Position numbers and translations under genes: made by a program. Of a stretch of 64,000 bases of DNA, positions 38,701-53,700 are shown piece by piece. Within the stretch, counting starts at the first letter, position 1, and each line of letters opens with the position of its first letter. A model generated the notes under the pieces. It saw only the letters and a list, made by a program, of their open reading frames with translations, was not told the DNA's origin and ran no database searches. Where the stretch lies: assembly GCF_021869535.1 (NCBI RefSeq), contig NW_026262712.1, positions 114,201,640 to 114,265,639 of the forward strand, written 5' to 3'. This stretch comes from Mytilus californianus. Taxonomy: Eukaryota; Mollusca; Bivalvia; Mytilida; Mytilidae.

Positions 38701-41700
38701 TGTCTGATAAAAATTGGGGTCCTTGTATGACATCATCTCAAAATACAATTGGAAACCCTACAGGCATTAAGTGACAATAATAAGTGATTGAACCTTTTTT
38801 ATTTAAATTCACAGGCTTACAACGATCATGAGAAAGCAGCTTCGTGTCTTCTAAGTTATGGTGCTCAGGTTATGCTAACTGATGATCGGGGACTGACATC
38901 ATTAGATCTTGCCAGAGGAAAAAAAATGAAAGCTACACTGAAGGAGGCATGGATGGAGGCTACTAGGGGAAAACCTGTCGTAGATCTTGCCCCAATTAGA
39001 GCCCCAAGCAGAGAAGAGGTCAGAGCATCTGTAGAAAAATTTGATTCCAAAAGAAAAGGAGAAGTTATTTTTGATGTAAGATAATGTTGATAATTTAATC
39101 GGCATCAAAGAAAAATACTCATTTATATGTTTTGGAGTTTAGTGTGATGTCCATTTTCACTGAACTAGTACACAATTTTATTTAGGGGCCAGCTGAGGAC
39201 CACCTCCAAGTGCGGGATTTTCTCGCTGCGTTGAAGACCCATTGATGGCCTTCAGCTGTTGTCAACTCTTTGGTCGGGTTGTTGTCTCTTTGACATACAT
39301 GTAGGACTCAAATCTATGGTAGGTTCCAGATCTATGGCAGATCCCTAATCTATGGCAAATATGACGTCATGTCATCCCAAATCTATGGCAGATTTGTTAC
39401 AATCCTAATCTATGGCAAGTTTTGTAATTTCCTAATCTATGGCGGATTTTTGTTGTTTCCAAACCTATGGCAGATTTATGCAAATGAAAAACAATGCAGT
39501 ACATATACGATCAATGACTTGTCTTAAACAAGTTGAAATGTACGACAACGGGAGTATGTCTATAAACTTTTGTGATAAACATTCCATAATGGTCAACCAA
39601 ATCGTGATAGCAACCATAAAATATTGTAAACGGTGAAATCATATACCTTAATACATAAAAATAAGCATTTATTAATCTGTGCATGGTACCTGTTTAACCC
39701 ATTCAAGTTAAACCAACTTAAAGTAAGTCTTTTAACAAACAAGAAACACAGTTATTTTCATAAAAAAAATGAACAGTTTGACTTTTCACATAATATTTAT
39801 TTCATCATTAAAACATCTTTTTTATTTGATGACGATTTAAATCAAATTATTATCCAGCAATTTGATTTTTCACTTTTATCAACTTTGCTAGCTGTAGACG
39901 CTAAAATATTTACTATAACTCCTTTTTCTAAAATTTCAGGCACTGAAAACAGCTGTGCCCTTATTAATAGCGGGATTCGGCCGGTACAGCACATTTTGTC
40001 CCTCTTCCGGATAATAGGTCACATCTTGTCACAAACCATGTGCAAATTGTTGTAGAGGGAAATATCTTTACCTTCATCTGGAATGGTATTCAAATCTATG
40101 GGTTCCGCCATCGTTATAGGGAGCAAGCATTTTACTTCAAGGGGGGTTATGGTGTTTTTTTCTGAGTCAGAAATTTTTTTATTTAGTGTTTTGAAGCTAT
40201 ATCAATCAATTTTTTTTCAAAATTAAACACTATAAAGTATGGGGAAAATGTAGATTCAGAATATTTTTTTTTGCCATCTGTTTGATCAGAATATTTTTTT
40301 TTCATCAAATTGGGGATCAGAATATTTTTTTTAGGAAAAAAACATACCACCCCCCTTTTTTGAACTTGAAATGGTCGTATCCTGGTTCCCGGTACTACGT
40401 TCCAGGTTTTAGCTGATAGCCATACGCTGTCACGGGGTTATATTGGTATATGTGTAACATACTGAATATTGCGATCGGGAACCAGTCTAAAATGGTCGTT
40501 CCCTTAGTGGCGGCGTCGATGTAATATGGCGTTATTCAATTGTGACGTTATATGTCACTCTTTTTCCCGGAAAATTATGCAATTTCAAGATATGCCATAG
40601 ATTAGGAGAAAACAAAAATCTGCCATAGATCTGATTTGTCTGGCTTTTGTAACGTGAATTGCATTTGCCATAGATTAGGAATCTGCCATAGATTTGGAAC
40701 CCGCCATAGATTTGAGTCCTACATACATATAAAAGTATAAAAGATGACAAAATGTGAAACAATTCAAAAGAGAAAACCAATGGCCTGATCTATGCTACAA
40801 CAATAAACAAAACATAGTTATGACAGACAGCAACAAAGGACAACCATTTATTTTATAATTATTTTATCATTAGTTATTTATAATAATATAAGACAGAATT
40901 ATATCTAACTTTGTATATTACTTTTACACTGCAGATTATTGAAACATTTTCTTACACAAACTTATATATATTTTACTAAGTTTATGATTTCTTTCCATAA
41001 CAGGGTCATCCCTCCAACCCATTTGCCAACATGCAGAGCACACCTCATCGTGAGTATTATTATGGAACAAAAGGCTATTATGCTTCATGCAAAACATTCA
41101 TTTTAAACTTATTAATATGAAAATAAAAAAATTATTGCCAATGAGACAACAATCTGCCAGAGACCAAATGAAGTGGATATAAGCAACTAGAGGCCAATGT
41201 ACGAACTTCAACAATGAGGATAAAAGGTTCCGACATGACAAAATGTCAAACAATTCAAAGGAGAAAACTAATGGTCAGATTATTTAGTAAATGATAAACA
41301 AAAAGTAAATATGACAGACAACAACTAAAACAACCACTGAAATAAAGGCTCCTGACATGGGGCAGGAACGGTTCAAAATGTTTTCGAGCACTCAAATCTC
41401 CTCTCAGTCTGCGAAAGCGATGTAACAGCACAACATATGAGGCAAGGAACATTGAGTGCATTTATTTCTAGAGTAAAGGTTCACTCAACTTTATAGAAAA
41501 AAACCTGCATTTGAATTTTCTCTGAATAATAGTGAACATTTGCCACTTAAGACAAACTTCCTGTGTGTCTACATAAAATTACATGTAAAATAACATATTT
41601 CTGGTTGGTTAGTTGTCTTATTGTTGCATACCTCACATGTATCTTTTTATTCATATTGTGGTTAAATCTTTTTTTCAAATAAGGATTTCTATATGATTCA

Positions 41701-44700
41701 ATGTTATAATTTCAGGAGGTCAACCTGTATCTAGACATTTAAGTTTGAAGGAGAAAGCCAGTCGAGCCGAGGCTTTGATGAATAAAGATATAGAATCAGG
41801 ACGATTTAGTCCATCCCCATATGCCAAGTGAGTGTGTGAAATACTATGATTATATGAAAATGGTACTTAATTTCATGGTCCATTAATAGTAGATTAATTT
41901 ATCCAAGAACAACCACACCACACAGACACCCACTTTTTCTTTTTCAAATCTGATTCAACAAATATACTGAATGTGTTTCCTCTAATTTATCACTGTAAAA
42001 CATTTTTTAAAGTTATTATTTTCTTTGGGAGATTTCATTGTGCATACTGAAATCTCAGCAAGGATTTCTTTTTTTTATTGTATGATACCATTTTTGCGTA
42101 ACAAAATTTTACAGAGATGGACCACGCCGTCTTGGTGTTGTTAGAGGAGGACGTAAACCCTCCCCCTTACCTCGAGTTAACAGTAAAGAGCGACATCCAT
42201 CAGTTAGTCCCGATAGGCTCAGTAATGGTGGAAGAGAGTCGCCAGCATTTAACAGAAATGGTCGATTTAGAAAATCATTTGATGAGGGCCGACTCAGTCG
42301 AAATAGAAATAATAGTAATAAATTATGTAAGTTTGTAATACATAACTAGAATTAGAATATTACTAAATGTATTGGACAGGACAACTGACCATACTCTACC
42401 ACTAACAAACAACACTTCCCAGAAAATCATTTTACAAAAAATGATCGTTACACTTTAAAAAACATAAAAGTTATTTTTGATATTGTAAGAAAGGTAAAAG
42501 TTATTTTTGATATTGTAAGAAAGGTAAAAGTTATTTTTGATATTGTAAGAAAGGTAAAAGTTATTTTTGATATTGTAAGAAAGGTAAAAGTTATTTTTGA
42601 TATTGTAAGAAAGGTAAAAGTTATTTTTGATTTTGTAAGAAAGGTTTTTTTTAAGAAGTTCATTGATGTGTAAATTTAGCTCACTCACTAACAAACTGAA
42701 TTCAGTCTGAAGGACTTTACACTAAGTTTGTCAGTGAAATGCAAAATTTACTTATTCAACATATATAGCACTAACATCAACCCATATGTAATAAATTGCA
42801 CAAAAAAATTAGAAAAACCTTGTCAAATAAAAAAATTAGGCAAATTATGTTTTTTTGTATCTTTTTTTTCTTTAGTAACCCACCCTTCACCTGGTTCCCG
42901 GTTCAACAAAGACAGTGGTATAAATACTCCAACAGAAGACTTGGATAACTGTCTACAGAATTCTAGGTATGTTGTTATGTGAGGGTTATACATAGGTATA
43001 AAAAAATAAAGTGTCAATTTGGAAGTTTACAGTTTGGACTCCAATAAATCGTCAAGAGTTTTCAACAAGGAAATTGAAAAAAAAGACAAATGAGAAAATT
43101 GCTGTAATGAGAGGAATGATATTCACATATGGTATAGTAAGCTACAATAGGTCTCTACATGATTAAATAGCAAACTAAAACGAGAAAGCCAAAGGCGCAC
43201 ACACATGACTATTTGTTATATTTGTATATTTTGAAATCATATTTATTCCACAGATTAACACCTGTATCTCCATCTCCAAGTTTGTCAAAGAAAAAGCACA
43301 AAAGATCTGGATCAGACACAGCAACCTCTGTCAAGGTCGGCCATGTTGCTGCATCATGTGATCCTATCATGTCACAGAAAGGTAAAGTGTTCATCTCCTG
43401 TACTTAGAAGTGATGATTTTATGATAACTAATGGTAGCAGTAGTTTTTTATCAGTAAAATTGCTGTTTAAGTTTCAATCTAATGCAGTGTTGTTTGTAAG
43501 GTCAATTCTGATTGGGTGACATCAAAATTTTGAAAAGGGAAAACTTATGGTTTATTGTCTGAACAACGGAAAATGTAAAGGAGCAGATGCAGAAAGTAAA
43601 TTCTTATTCAGTATTTTGAAAAAGTAAATCTCATGGTTTACTATCTGAACAAAGGACATGCAAAAAAAAAATCACCCAGTAATTTAAAGATAAAAATAGA
43701 TAATTCCTGGCTTTGTATTATTAGCTTAGAGATAATTATACTGTATTTGAGTACTTTTTTACCGAAATATTGATTTGGAAACCTTACTATTGCTGGAAAA
43801 TGATTTTGACTAGAAATATTCTTATGTACTCAAATTTAGTACAAGAATCTTGTATAATTATAAATAAAATAACTTAGTTTAATTTTCATATGTAAACACA
43901 AATTAGATTTATCCACAAATTAATCTTTAGATGTATTTTATTTAGTAATAGAAATTTATTTGTATTAGTATCATACCAATGTATCTGATATATTATATGC
44001 TAGATTACTCATTAATACTATAGTATGATAAATGGACAGTTTTTTGCCACCAACATTTACACTCAGTCTGGGGTTAAAGTTTTATTCCTTTTTCACAAAC
44101 TTTTTGAACTTGAATAGAAGCTTTCCATAATAGAAAAAAAAGGTTTTTTGAGTTAACATTTAGATACAGTGTGGGTGTAAAATTTTCAAAACCTCAATTT
44201 CCCTTTCTTAAACCTTCGTGGATTTTCAGGAAATTTAACACAAGCTTCTTCCTAATCTAGCAATACCATTCAGAGGTAAACAAAATTCTTATTATTTTCC
44301 TATTTTACTGATAAATGGACTTAGCTTTCATTATTACACTTTTACACTGACAGCAGCAGTCACAGTTGAAACACCGGGTTCCATAGAATCCTTTATGTAT
44401 TACTATTGTTCGCTTAAATAAGAAAAAATTTATGCAGCCATGAAAGTAAGTTCCCATTAAATCAATTTAAACGAGAGGGTGTTTCTCAGCTACAGAGGGG
44501 CGTAAAGGGGGGGGTATCTGCATGGAAGAACGCGAAATAAAATTGCCATTTCACAATGAATGAACAATTAAAAATTTATTGCACGTTGATGTTTTTACCG
44601 ATTTAACGAAACACAGTGAATAACGAACCTTTTTCACGGCTGGACGTGAAAAAAAATGGCAAAACACTTTGCACGAAAATAACCCATTGATAATCTTTTA

Positions 44701-47700
44701 TTGCTATTTTGCCTATGACCTCGTTGATGTTTACATTCACAAGGCATGTGCGCCCTTAGTTTCTAGTAATAATTTTCTATCTCAAGCGTGTAGCATGATA
44801 GCAAAATAGTGATAATTAATTTTACTATTGAATCAAAATGTGTAATGGTTGTTTTGGGGTTGAGGAATGTCCCATACAAGCAAAGAATAGATTGTAGGTT
44901 AAGCAGGGATATAGATTTAATGAGCTCATAGTACTGGGGTACATATAGATTGTAAGATACCAATCATAGAATTATTGCTTGTGTAGCTGGTATTATATAT
45001 GTGTCAGTATTAATATAACTAACAAATTTTTCATTTTGTTTTTTAATCATAATTTTATCACATCATTGTCCTCATTTTTAACCTCATTTTGTTTGTAGGA
45101 CGTGTGTCACATCCATTGAGTCGTAGTGATGACTTCACATCTTCTCCGTATTTAATACGAGTAAAACCTGCACAAACAAGAGAAGATAACAAATATAAAA
45201 CTAACACACACGCTGTTGTTCTGGATCTGGGTAAATGTTTTATCTAACACTAACACACGAGTACAAGTTAAATAATCATAACAAACTCATGTTTGCATCA
45301 ACATTATATTCATTGGTTCTTTTTGAAATGCATATTTTTTTTCAAAAAAACATGTTAAAAAGTCATTTTGTGTGCTTATTTAAACTGTTTATAAGTAATA
45401 ATTGGAATACAAAAATAAAGCATTTCTTGAAAATGCATTTATGTGAATTTCTGTGTGTCCTGCATAAAAAATTGTTTTAAAAAAAGGTCAATGACAAAAA
45501 TTAAATTCTGAACAAACGATTTGTGCTGTGTTTTGTACTGAATGATTTGGCATTCAACATCAAGCATGGGATATAACGACAAATTATTTTGATGTTTGAA
45601 TTATTTGAGTATCTTGTACATTTTCGTTTATTTTTCTTCAAAAATGAAGTTTGTTGTCTTTTTGAAAGTAGTTTGTGAATTCATGTCTGTCATTTTATAT
45701 GAGGGGCATCGGTGGCCGAGTGGTCTAAGTAGTATAACTACTGTATCACAGAGGTTGTGAGTTCGAATACGGCACGTGGGAGATGCGTTCAACTCCAATC
45801 TTAATTGACTAGGATTGTAATTTTCCTACCTAAGGTCGGTGGCTCTATGCGGGCACTTAAGCTTCCTCCACCAATAAAAACTGACTGCCATGAAATAACG
45901 CAATAGTGCTGAAAGTGGCATTAAATACCAATCAATCAATCAATCAATCATTTTATATGGAAAAGGAAGAAAATTCATGTACATTTCCCTCCCTTTTTTT
46001 AGCAAGAAGATTTTTAATGAATAAACACATAAACAATAGGGAGGATATTGATATTTTTAAAGTAGCTTTCAGACAGTATTAGAATAAATACTAAAGATAT
46101 GAATAAAAGGGAATGTGAGGTTTACATCAATGAGACAGCAACCTATTAACAAACATGACAAAAAGACATCTAGGGGTCAACATACAGTCCTCAATAATGG
46201 ACAGGTGTATACACTGTATTTCAAGTTAAATATCTACTTAAGTTGTGAATTCATTAAATAAAACAGACATGTCAGAAATTTATTGCATATGTCCTTCATA
46301 AATCAAACACTACTGTATAATGCATTATGATTTATGTAAAAGATTGTTTTAATTAAGTAATTTCAAAAACCTTCTTTATTCTTTCAATTATCTCATAAAT
46401 GGATTTCAAAATTTTCTTTGAAAAAGAAAAAATGCTATGGGAAATTTGAATAAAATAATGATTAAGTACTGATCTGTTTAAAAAGGGAAGAGTGTTAAAA
46501 TTAGTTATTTTTACTTCCCAACTACCCTGTTTAATGGGATCAAAAGACTGAGATTTTTTCCAACATGTCTTTCTTTTCCTTTGAAATGAAAGATTCCTTT
46601 GCTTCTCATTTTGAAATCTGCAGATCAACTAAGTTTTTTTCATTCATGTAGCTTTTGTTCTTATTATTTTTAATTCAAATTCTAAAATTTACCACTGGAT
46701 GTTAAGCAAGCAATAATCATCCATCCATCAACATTCAATGACAAGGGAGATAATTCAAAATTTCTTGAAATCTTTATTTTTTTTAGTTAATTAAATAAGA
46801 ACTGTACATCCAGTGATGTAGATGTAGTTTTGGAAAAAAGTTTTTTTTATGCGTTGACTTGAGTACTTTGAAAACTTTTAATTAAAATAGAAATAGAAAA
46901 AGATTAATGGGTATTATAATTGTATAGGATTTATCAGCTAGATTAGTAGCTACATAGTACTGTTGGTTGACTTTCACATAACAGAAAAAATGTTGTTTTC
47001 ATAACACATGAGACTGTTTATAGATTTTTTGTTATATCTATATTTACCAAAAAAGGCAAGCACTTTCTATGTGAAGATAAATCAATTTGTCTTCATATTT
47101 ATTTTTATTAAATTTTCTCTGTGTTTTTTTTCCCGCTGTAAGACTGATGGGCTATCACAATTCATATTGATTCAAAACAGGAACAACCACACTTATAACT
47201 TAGCAAGAAACAATTGTAAAAGAAAAACACACAATTTTTGACAGATAAAGAGTTATATATGATTTAAGTATTCAAATCGCTGTATTATCTGTTATTGTCA
47301 GTTTTTTAAAAGAATATTACATCCATACAATGCTTAATTCTTTTCTTTCCAGAGAGAATGGGTTTAGTAAACAAATGCCAGACACCAGTCCAAGGGGCAC
47401 CAGTGTGTCCTACTTCGTCTAAAGTGCTGCCCCCTACACCTACATGTACAAATGAGAACAGTTGTCTAGAGTCGAAGACTATCAATAGAGAAGATACTGA
47501 TTCATCAAAGGTAACGTAACCATGAAAGAAACTTGACTGAAGGGGGAGAAGGTATCATGGTAGTTTTCAATGAATATAAGCTTGATTAATGGTCTTGCTG
47601 TAATAACCATTTTTGGGGTGCAATCAAACCCCTATTGTCACTGTATTGTTTTTACTAATGTGAATAATGTGACTGGGTAAGTATGGCAATAATAAGAAGT

Positions 47701-50700
47701 CACAATCTGAATTCTATGCATATGTCTGTATGCAGATTTCTTGAAATCGCAATAATTAAAATCGCTTTTTTGTCCATTCTTCAAAAATTGCAATAATAAA
47801 TGCTCGCAATAATTTCTGAATTTACAGTATTTAGCCAAATACCAGGCCTCTTCTCTACCTTTATCGTTAACACAATATAATGCAGTGGGGTAAACATTCT
47901 TTATATTATATCCATGCCCATCTTAAGCAATTTATTGATCAAATATACTCAGATATTCAAGTTACAAAATGATGTGTATGTGTAAAACAAAACTTGTCAA
48001 GAAAACCAAGAAAATAAGTCAGAAAGTAGTGCAAGGCACATGAAAACCAAGAGAACAATTTCAAAAAGTAGTGCATATGAATACATCTGTTCTACCTATA
48101 ATCATGGACAATTAAAGATAACTCAATCAAAAATATGTCCTCAAGGAATGGCATTGCTTTGTTTATTACAATACAGTGTTTAATCTTAAGTTACTGCTCA
48201 AAAGTCACAAAGCCATGACATGAGAACTATGGAGCAACTGAGCTTTGTGATATAGGCATAAGAAAGTACAAGACATCTGTTTTTTTTATAATTTGTCAAT
48301 TAGAAATTTTGTGATTTATATAGACCTTCTGTAAGATGTAATGTACAATAACACTTTCTACTTTCAGGAAGCTTCTCCTCGCTCTGATGATGAACGCCCT
48401 AATTTAGGAGGAGAAATTAAACAAGCATTTAGTAGTACCCTTACTTTACTGAGGACTAAAACAAAGTACAAGGAAGATTTTGTTTTGGAAGAAAGTCGAC
48501 CCAAAGATTTAAAAGAACTGTTGATCTTACAATCCTCTGGAAGTGAGGAATCAAACTATGGGTCGATTTCTAGTCGCAGTAGTGACTCTTCAAAAGAGAA
48601 TAATGGACAACCGTATAAAAAGGTCAATAATTTAAATCCTGTTCCTCAGAAACAGCAAGATTTAAAGAAAAATATAAGAAATTTCCCAAAAGACAATAAA
48701 AAGTTTTCACTTCGACCAAATAATAACAAAGTAGTGGAAGGTACTTCAAAGAAGAATTTAGATGTTTTAAAGACAAGATATGATACGCCACCTGTTGGAC
48801 AAGCTGTGAATAGTGATAAAGTAATAGTACATTCAAACAATTTGCTAAACAGTGAAATTAATTCAGCAAGGAAAGAAACTACAGGAAATAGTAATTCACA
48901 AAATCAAGAGAAACCTCAGGGTCAGAGTTCAGCAAGTGTTTCAAAAGAAAGTAAAACTAGTGTTAAACAGTCTAGTCAGTCTAAAAGTGGACAAGGTCAG
49001 GTAGACTTTCAAGGTCAGAGGCAGAGAACTGTGCAAAGTTTGAGAACATCAAATTCTGGTAGATTAGAAAATGATGGAGAAAAACCTCCCATCAAAAGTA
49101 ATACTATATCTACAACAGTTTCTTCAAATGCCATTGTTAAGCTTGGCACAAAGCCAGGTAGCTCTAAACCAATGCAAGTTGTTTCTAATAAACTTATTTC
49201 TAATGTTCGAGACGAAGTTCAGAGACAAAAATCTGCCAAGCAAAGTGAACAGGATACTGTAGCTGATAGAAAGAACTCTGCCAAAAATTCCTCTTTAACG
49301 AATAGTATAAAACAAATGATAAATGTTGCTAAAAGTGTTGTAGTGCCAAATTCTGGAAAGTCTAAACAGAAAAACTCTGCTGTGAGTAAATCAGTGGATT
49401 CGGGTCCATTAGTAACAACACCTGTTGAGAATAAACAAACACCTGCCATCCCGTCAGAGTTTTTACGTACTGGATCAGGGTCGGGGAAGACTGTGTACAC
49501 GGATATTACTAATAATTCTGTTTCTTTGACTCCTGATATAGGTGGTCAAAACAACTCAAATACAAAAAATAGTGTTAAAGACAAAGTTACTCAAAATACA
49601 ACAAACTCATCAACTCTTTCTGGAAATAAAGTAACAAATACTAAACCAGAAAATAACCAGTCAAAACGGCCTCTCCCTCAGTCTGTTGGAAAGATAAGTG
49701 GTGCTAATTCATCAAAGAATATATCACAATCTAATACTGCTGTCTCCAAATCTGTCACAAAAGTGTCTTCACCGGCCACAAGCAGAAAGAACTCGCCATC
49801 ACAACAAAACAATTTATCTGCCAAAATTTCATCTTCACCCCTGATCATTAAATCAGCATCGATGTCTACTATTCAGGAATCACACAATGACAAATCGGTA
49901 AATCTGAAATCTCAATCAAATTCTAACGTTACAAAATCAGAAAGTGACTCAAATATTAAAGCTAAAACAGAAGAACAGGAACCTGCACATTTCAAATATA
50001 AACCAGCTAGTGCGGGAAAACCGCCATTAGTAGAAATATTACCGTCCGATACACCAAGGTCAAAAAGGACTCAGGGTGTTTTCATAAATCCATTGGAACC
50101 CGTAGCTACACCTATTATTGTTAATCCTTTTGAACAGTTTGAAAAGCCAACGGGTATTTCTGCAACAGAGTATGGATTTGTTGTACAAAAGCCAGGTATT
50201 GAGAGATCTAAAACACAAATTTCAATAAGAAGCAGAGGAAAGAGTGCAAAGAAGTCTGGGAAAGATGGAAAACCTGGCTCAGCTACATCCAGTAGAACTG
50301 GAGGGAAAAGAAAAGTTTTGAAAAATAAAGATGGTAAAAATTCAGATGAGGGAAATAATAGACCAAAGAGTGGAAAGCCAAAAAGAAGAATTAAATCAGG
50401 AAAACGGAGGAAAAAATCTGCAACTGATTCTGTACTTACTAAACAGTCAGAACAATCTGATATTGCTCTGATTTCTGGGATAGGTTGGCATGTAGCCACT
50501 TCCTGTTACGATAAATCTGATGTTGCTAATATACAAAGAATTGGGTCGGATTCATCAGAGTCATCAGACAGTGACGATCTAGACATGCCAACTCCAAGAC
50601 ATTATCGTCCATTACATATTGAAACTTCAAACCTTGCTGAATTGCCTGCACATTCTCCTAGGTTCTTGGAAGTAAAGCAAAGAGAGCAGCAGAGAAACAT

Positions 50701-53700
50701 AAATATTCCAGTATTAGATAATGACGGCTACCCACCAATGAACCTGGATGTTACACAGAAATCATTGCCAAGTGCATTTGATATTGAAAATTTCTTGAAA
50801 AACTTGAATCAAGAATCTGGCTCAGAAATGAATTTTGATCAAGCAATTAAAAATTTGGCAATAATACCACAGGATATAGATTATGATCCAGATTATGCTA
50901 ATTCACCTGAAGTTGACGAACAGACAGCAGCTTTACATAGACAAATCTTAATGGGAAAGTTAACTCCTATTCCAGAATCTCCGTCAATAAAATCCTCTCA
51001 TGTTCTTAAAACTGCAGAGGCTATACAAAACTTTGATCAAAAAGTGAAAGAAGAAGCACTTAATCAGTTACTAGGACTTAATTCTGACAGAAATAATAAC
51101 AAGGGTTTAGAGAATGTGGTAAATGATGTTCACAATGTGAGAAAAAGTGCAGAGAATATGGTAAGAAACAGTGCTACAGATATTGCATTAGGGAATACCC
51201 TAAATGCAAGTCCTAAACAAACTAATTCTCAGCCTCCTGGCAAAAGCAGTGGGAGGAGACGCATTGAAAAAACTCCATCGTCTGAGAAAAGGGGACATAA
51301 TCCTGCAAGTAGGAGTTCTAGTAATACATCGGTGAAAGACAAAAATAATAGTGCATCAAGGTTAAATTCCAGAAACGAGTCTGGAAACTCAAAAGGTAGA
51401 CTGTCACGCCAAAGTTCTAGTGACATTAGAAGGTCAAGTGAAGCCATCAATGAATCCGAGAAGCGAAAATCAAGGGAGGCAATCAATGAAGTAGGGAAAA
51501 GTAGTGAAGTTAAAATTGTGAAAGAAGAATTTATTAATGAGAGGGAGTCATCTGAAGAATGTCTGCTAGATGCAAAGGGAAACATTAGTTCTCGGAGGGA
51601 AAGAAAGTTTTCTGAAAGTAAAAGTGACCAACCAGAGGATGAAAATAATATTGATACAGTTATTGAAGAAATATTAAATAACAATACATACACGTCTACA
51701 TCATCTATCAGATCTACTGGATCATTTAGAATGTCTAATCGTACCGACACAATAACTCCAGCAGATCGTCAGTTGTTGTTGAAAATGACGGCTGAGGCGG
51801 ATAATTCACCATTCCATGCAGGTAGGCTTGCTGAGTCTTTTACACCTAGAGGAAATCAAATGTTTGATCGTGATGAGAAAAACAGACTTGCCGAGTCATT
51901 TACCCCAAGAGCAAATAAAGGGGAAAATAATCTCCGAAAACCTATGTTATCTGGTAGTAGTAGTCATCCTCGCCTAAATCAGAGTGTTGATTTAGAAGCT
52001 AAACAAACAATGGCTAAAATCCTTAATAGCTTCAAAAAGATGGAAATGTATGTTGGTGATCACAAACGTGAGACAAGGAAAGATGTGACAAAACCTGAGA
52101 TTAGTTCATCTGTACCAACATCTGCTGTTAGGGTATCAGTTCGACCAGGAACCCCATCTAAAGTTAGATCAGCTGGTAAATTCACTGAGATTAAAAAGGA
52201 AAAGATGACCCCACGAGCTGATGAAGGGAGAGTTGTTAAGAACTCTTCAAGATTGGAGGATAGCAGGGCTGTGAAGAGTAGTTCTCATAATGTAAAGAGT
52301 AGTTCACATAAGGTAATTGGAACTTTTGATCATAAACTTAGTGCAGTGTTCATTTATTATTTTCACTGTACTTAGATAATTTCTATAATAACTGGAATTG
52401 GCACGAATTGGTGATCTACAAGTTGTGTAAACATATGCATTCATAAACGTATTTGATCTTAGCTATTATATAACCAAGGTATGAAGGTTTACCTTTAACA
52501 AAACACAATTCTTTTTAAAAGTTATACTCATCATTCATTAGCTCACCTGGCCCAAAGGGCCAAGTGAGCTTTTCTCATCACTTGGCGTCCGTCGTCCGTA
52601 AACTTTTACAAAAATCTTCTCCTCTGAAACTACTGGGCCAAATTTGACCAAACTTGGCCACAATCATCATTGGGGTATCTAGTTGAAAAAATGTTTCCGG
52701 TGACCCGGCCAACCAACCAAGATGGCCGCCATGGCTAAAAATAGAACATAGGGGTAAAATGTAGATTTTGGCTTATATCTCTGAAACCAAAGCATTTAGA
52801 GCAAATCTGACATGGGGGTAAAATTGTTTATCAGGTCAAGATCTAATTGCCCTGAAATTTTCAGATGAATCTGACAATCTGTTGTTGGGTTGCTGCCCCT
52901 GAATTGGTAATTTTAAGGAAATTTTGCCGTTTTTGGTTATTAACTTGAATATTATTATAGATAGAGATAAACTGTAGACAGCAATAATGTTCAGCAAAGT
53001 AAGATCTACAAATAAGTCAACTTGACCAAAATGGTCAAATGACCCCTTAAGGAGTTATTGCCCTTTATAGTCAATTTTTAACCATTTTTCGTAAATTTTT
53101 GTAACCTTTTACAAAAATCTTCTCCCCTGAAACTACTAAGATAAATTTAACCAAACTTGTCCACAATCATCATTAGGGTATCTAGTTTAAAAAATGTGTC
53201 CGTGAACCAAGATGGCCAACATGGCTAAAAAATAGTACATAGGGTAAAATGCAGTTTTTGGCTCATATCTCTGAAACCAAAGCATTTAGAGCAAATCTGA
53301 CAAGGATAAAATTGTTCATTAGGTCAAGATCTATCTGCCCTGAAATTTTCAGACCAATCAGGCAACACGTTGTTGGGTTGCTGCCCCTGAATTGGTAATT
53401 TTAAGAAAATTTTGCAGCTTTTGGTTATTATCTTGAATTTTATTATAGATAGAGATAAACTGTAAACAGCAATAGTGTACAGCAAAGTAAGATCTACAAA
53501 TAAGTCAACATGACCAAAATTGTCAATTGACCCCTTAAGGAGTTATTGCCCTTTATAGTCAATTTTTTACAATTTTCATAAATTTTGTAAATTTTGGTAA
53601 ATTTTTACAAAATATTTTCCACTGTAACTACTGGGCCAAGTTCATTATAGATAGAGATAATTGTTCAGTAAAGTAAGATCTACAAACACATCACCATCAC

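Larger units (their letters stand above)
39076..41003 (+). other. Intron 7 (1928 bp)
   Basis: Almost filled by repeats: a minus-strand fragment of the 'gcagacaacagccgaaggc' family (39185-39300), the large inverted-repeat element (39301-40722) and a fragment of the 'caatgagacaactctcc' family (about 40735-40850). Confidence 0.7.

Noticed and set aside
39633..40055. 140-aa ORF as a transposase of the enclosing element
   Set aside because: No recognisable catalytic or DNA-binding motif, and AT-rich composition makes a frame of this length unremarkable.
42448..42694. Minus-strand 71- and 79-aa repeat proteins
   Set aside because: Two overlapping frames are open only because the period is 30 nt; low-complexity product, inside an intron.
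50071..51750. Minus-strand ORFs of 142 and 173 aa under exon 15
   Set aside because: Shadows of the long plus-strand exon; hydrophobic Ser/Leu-rich output is the usual complement of a Ser/Lys-rich coding strand.
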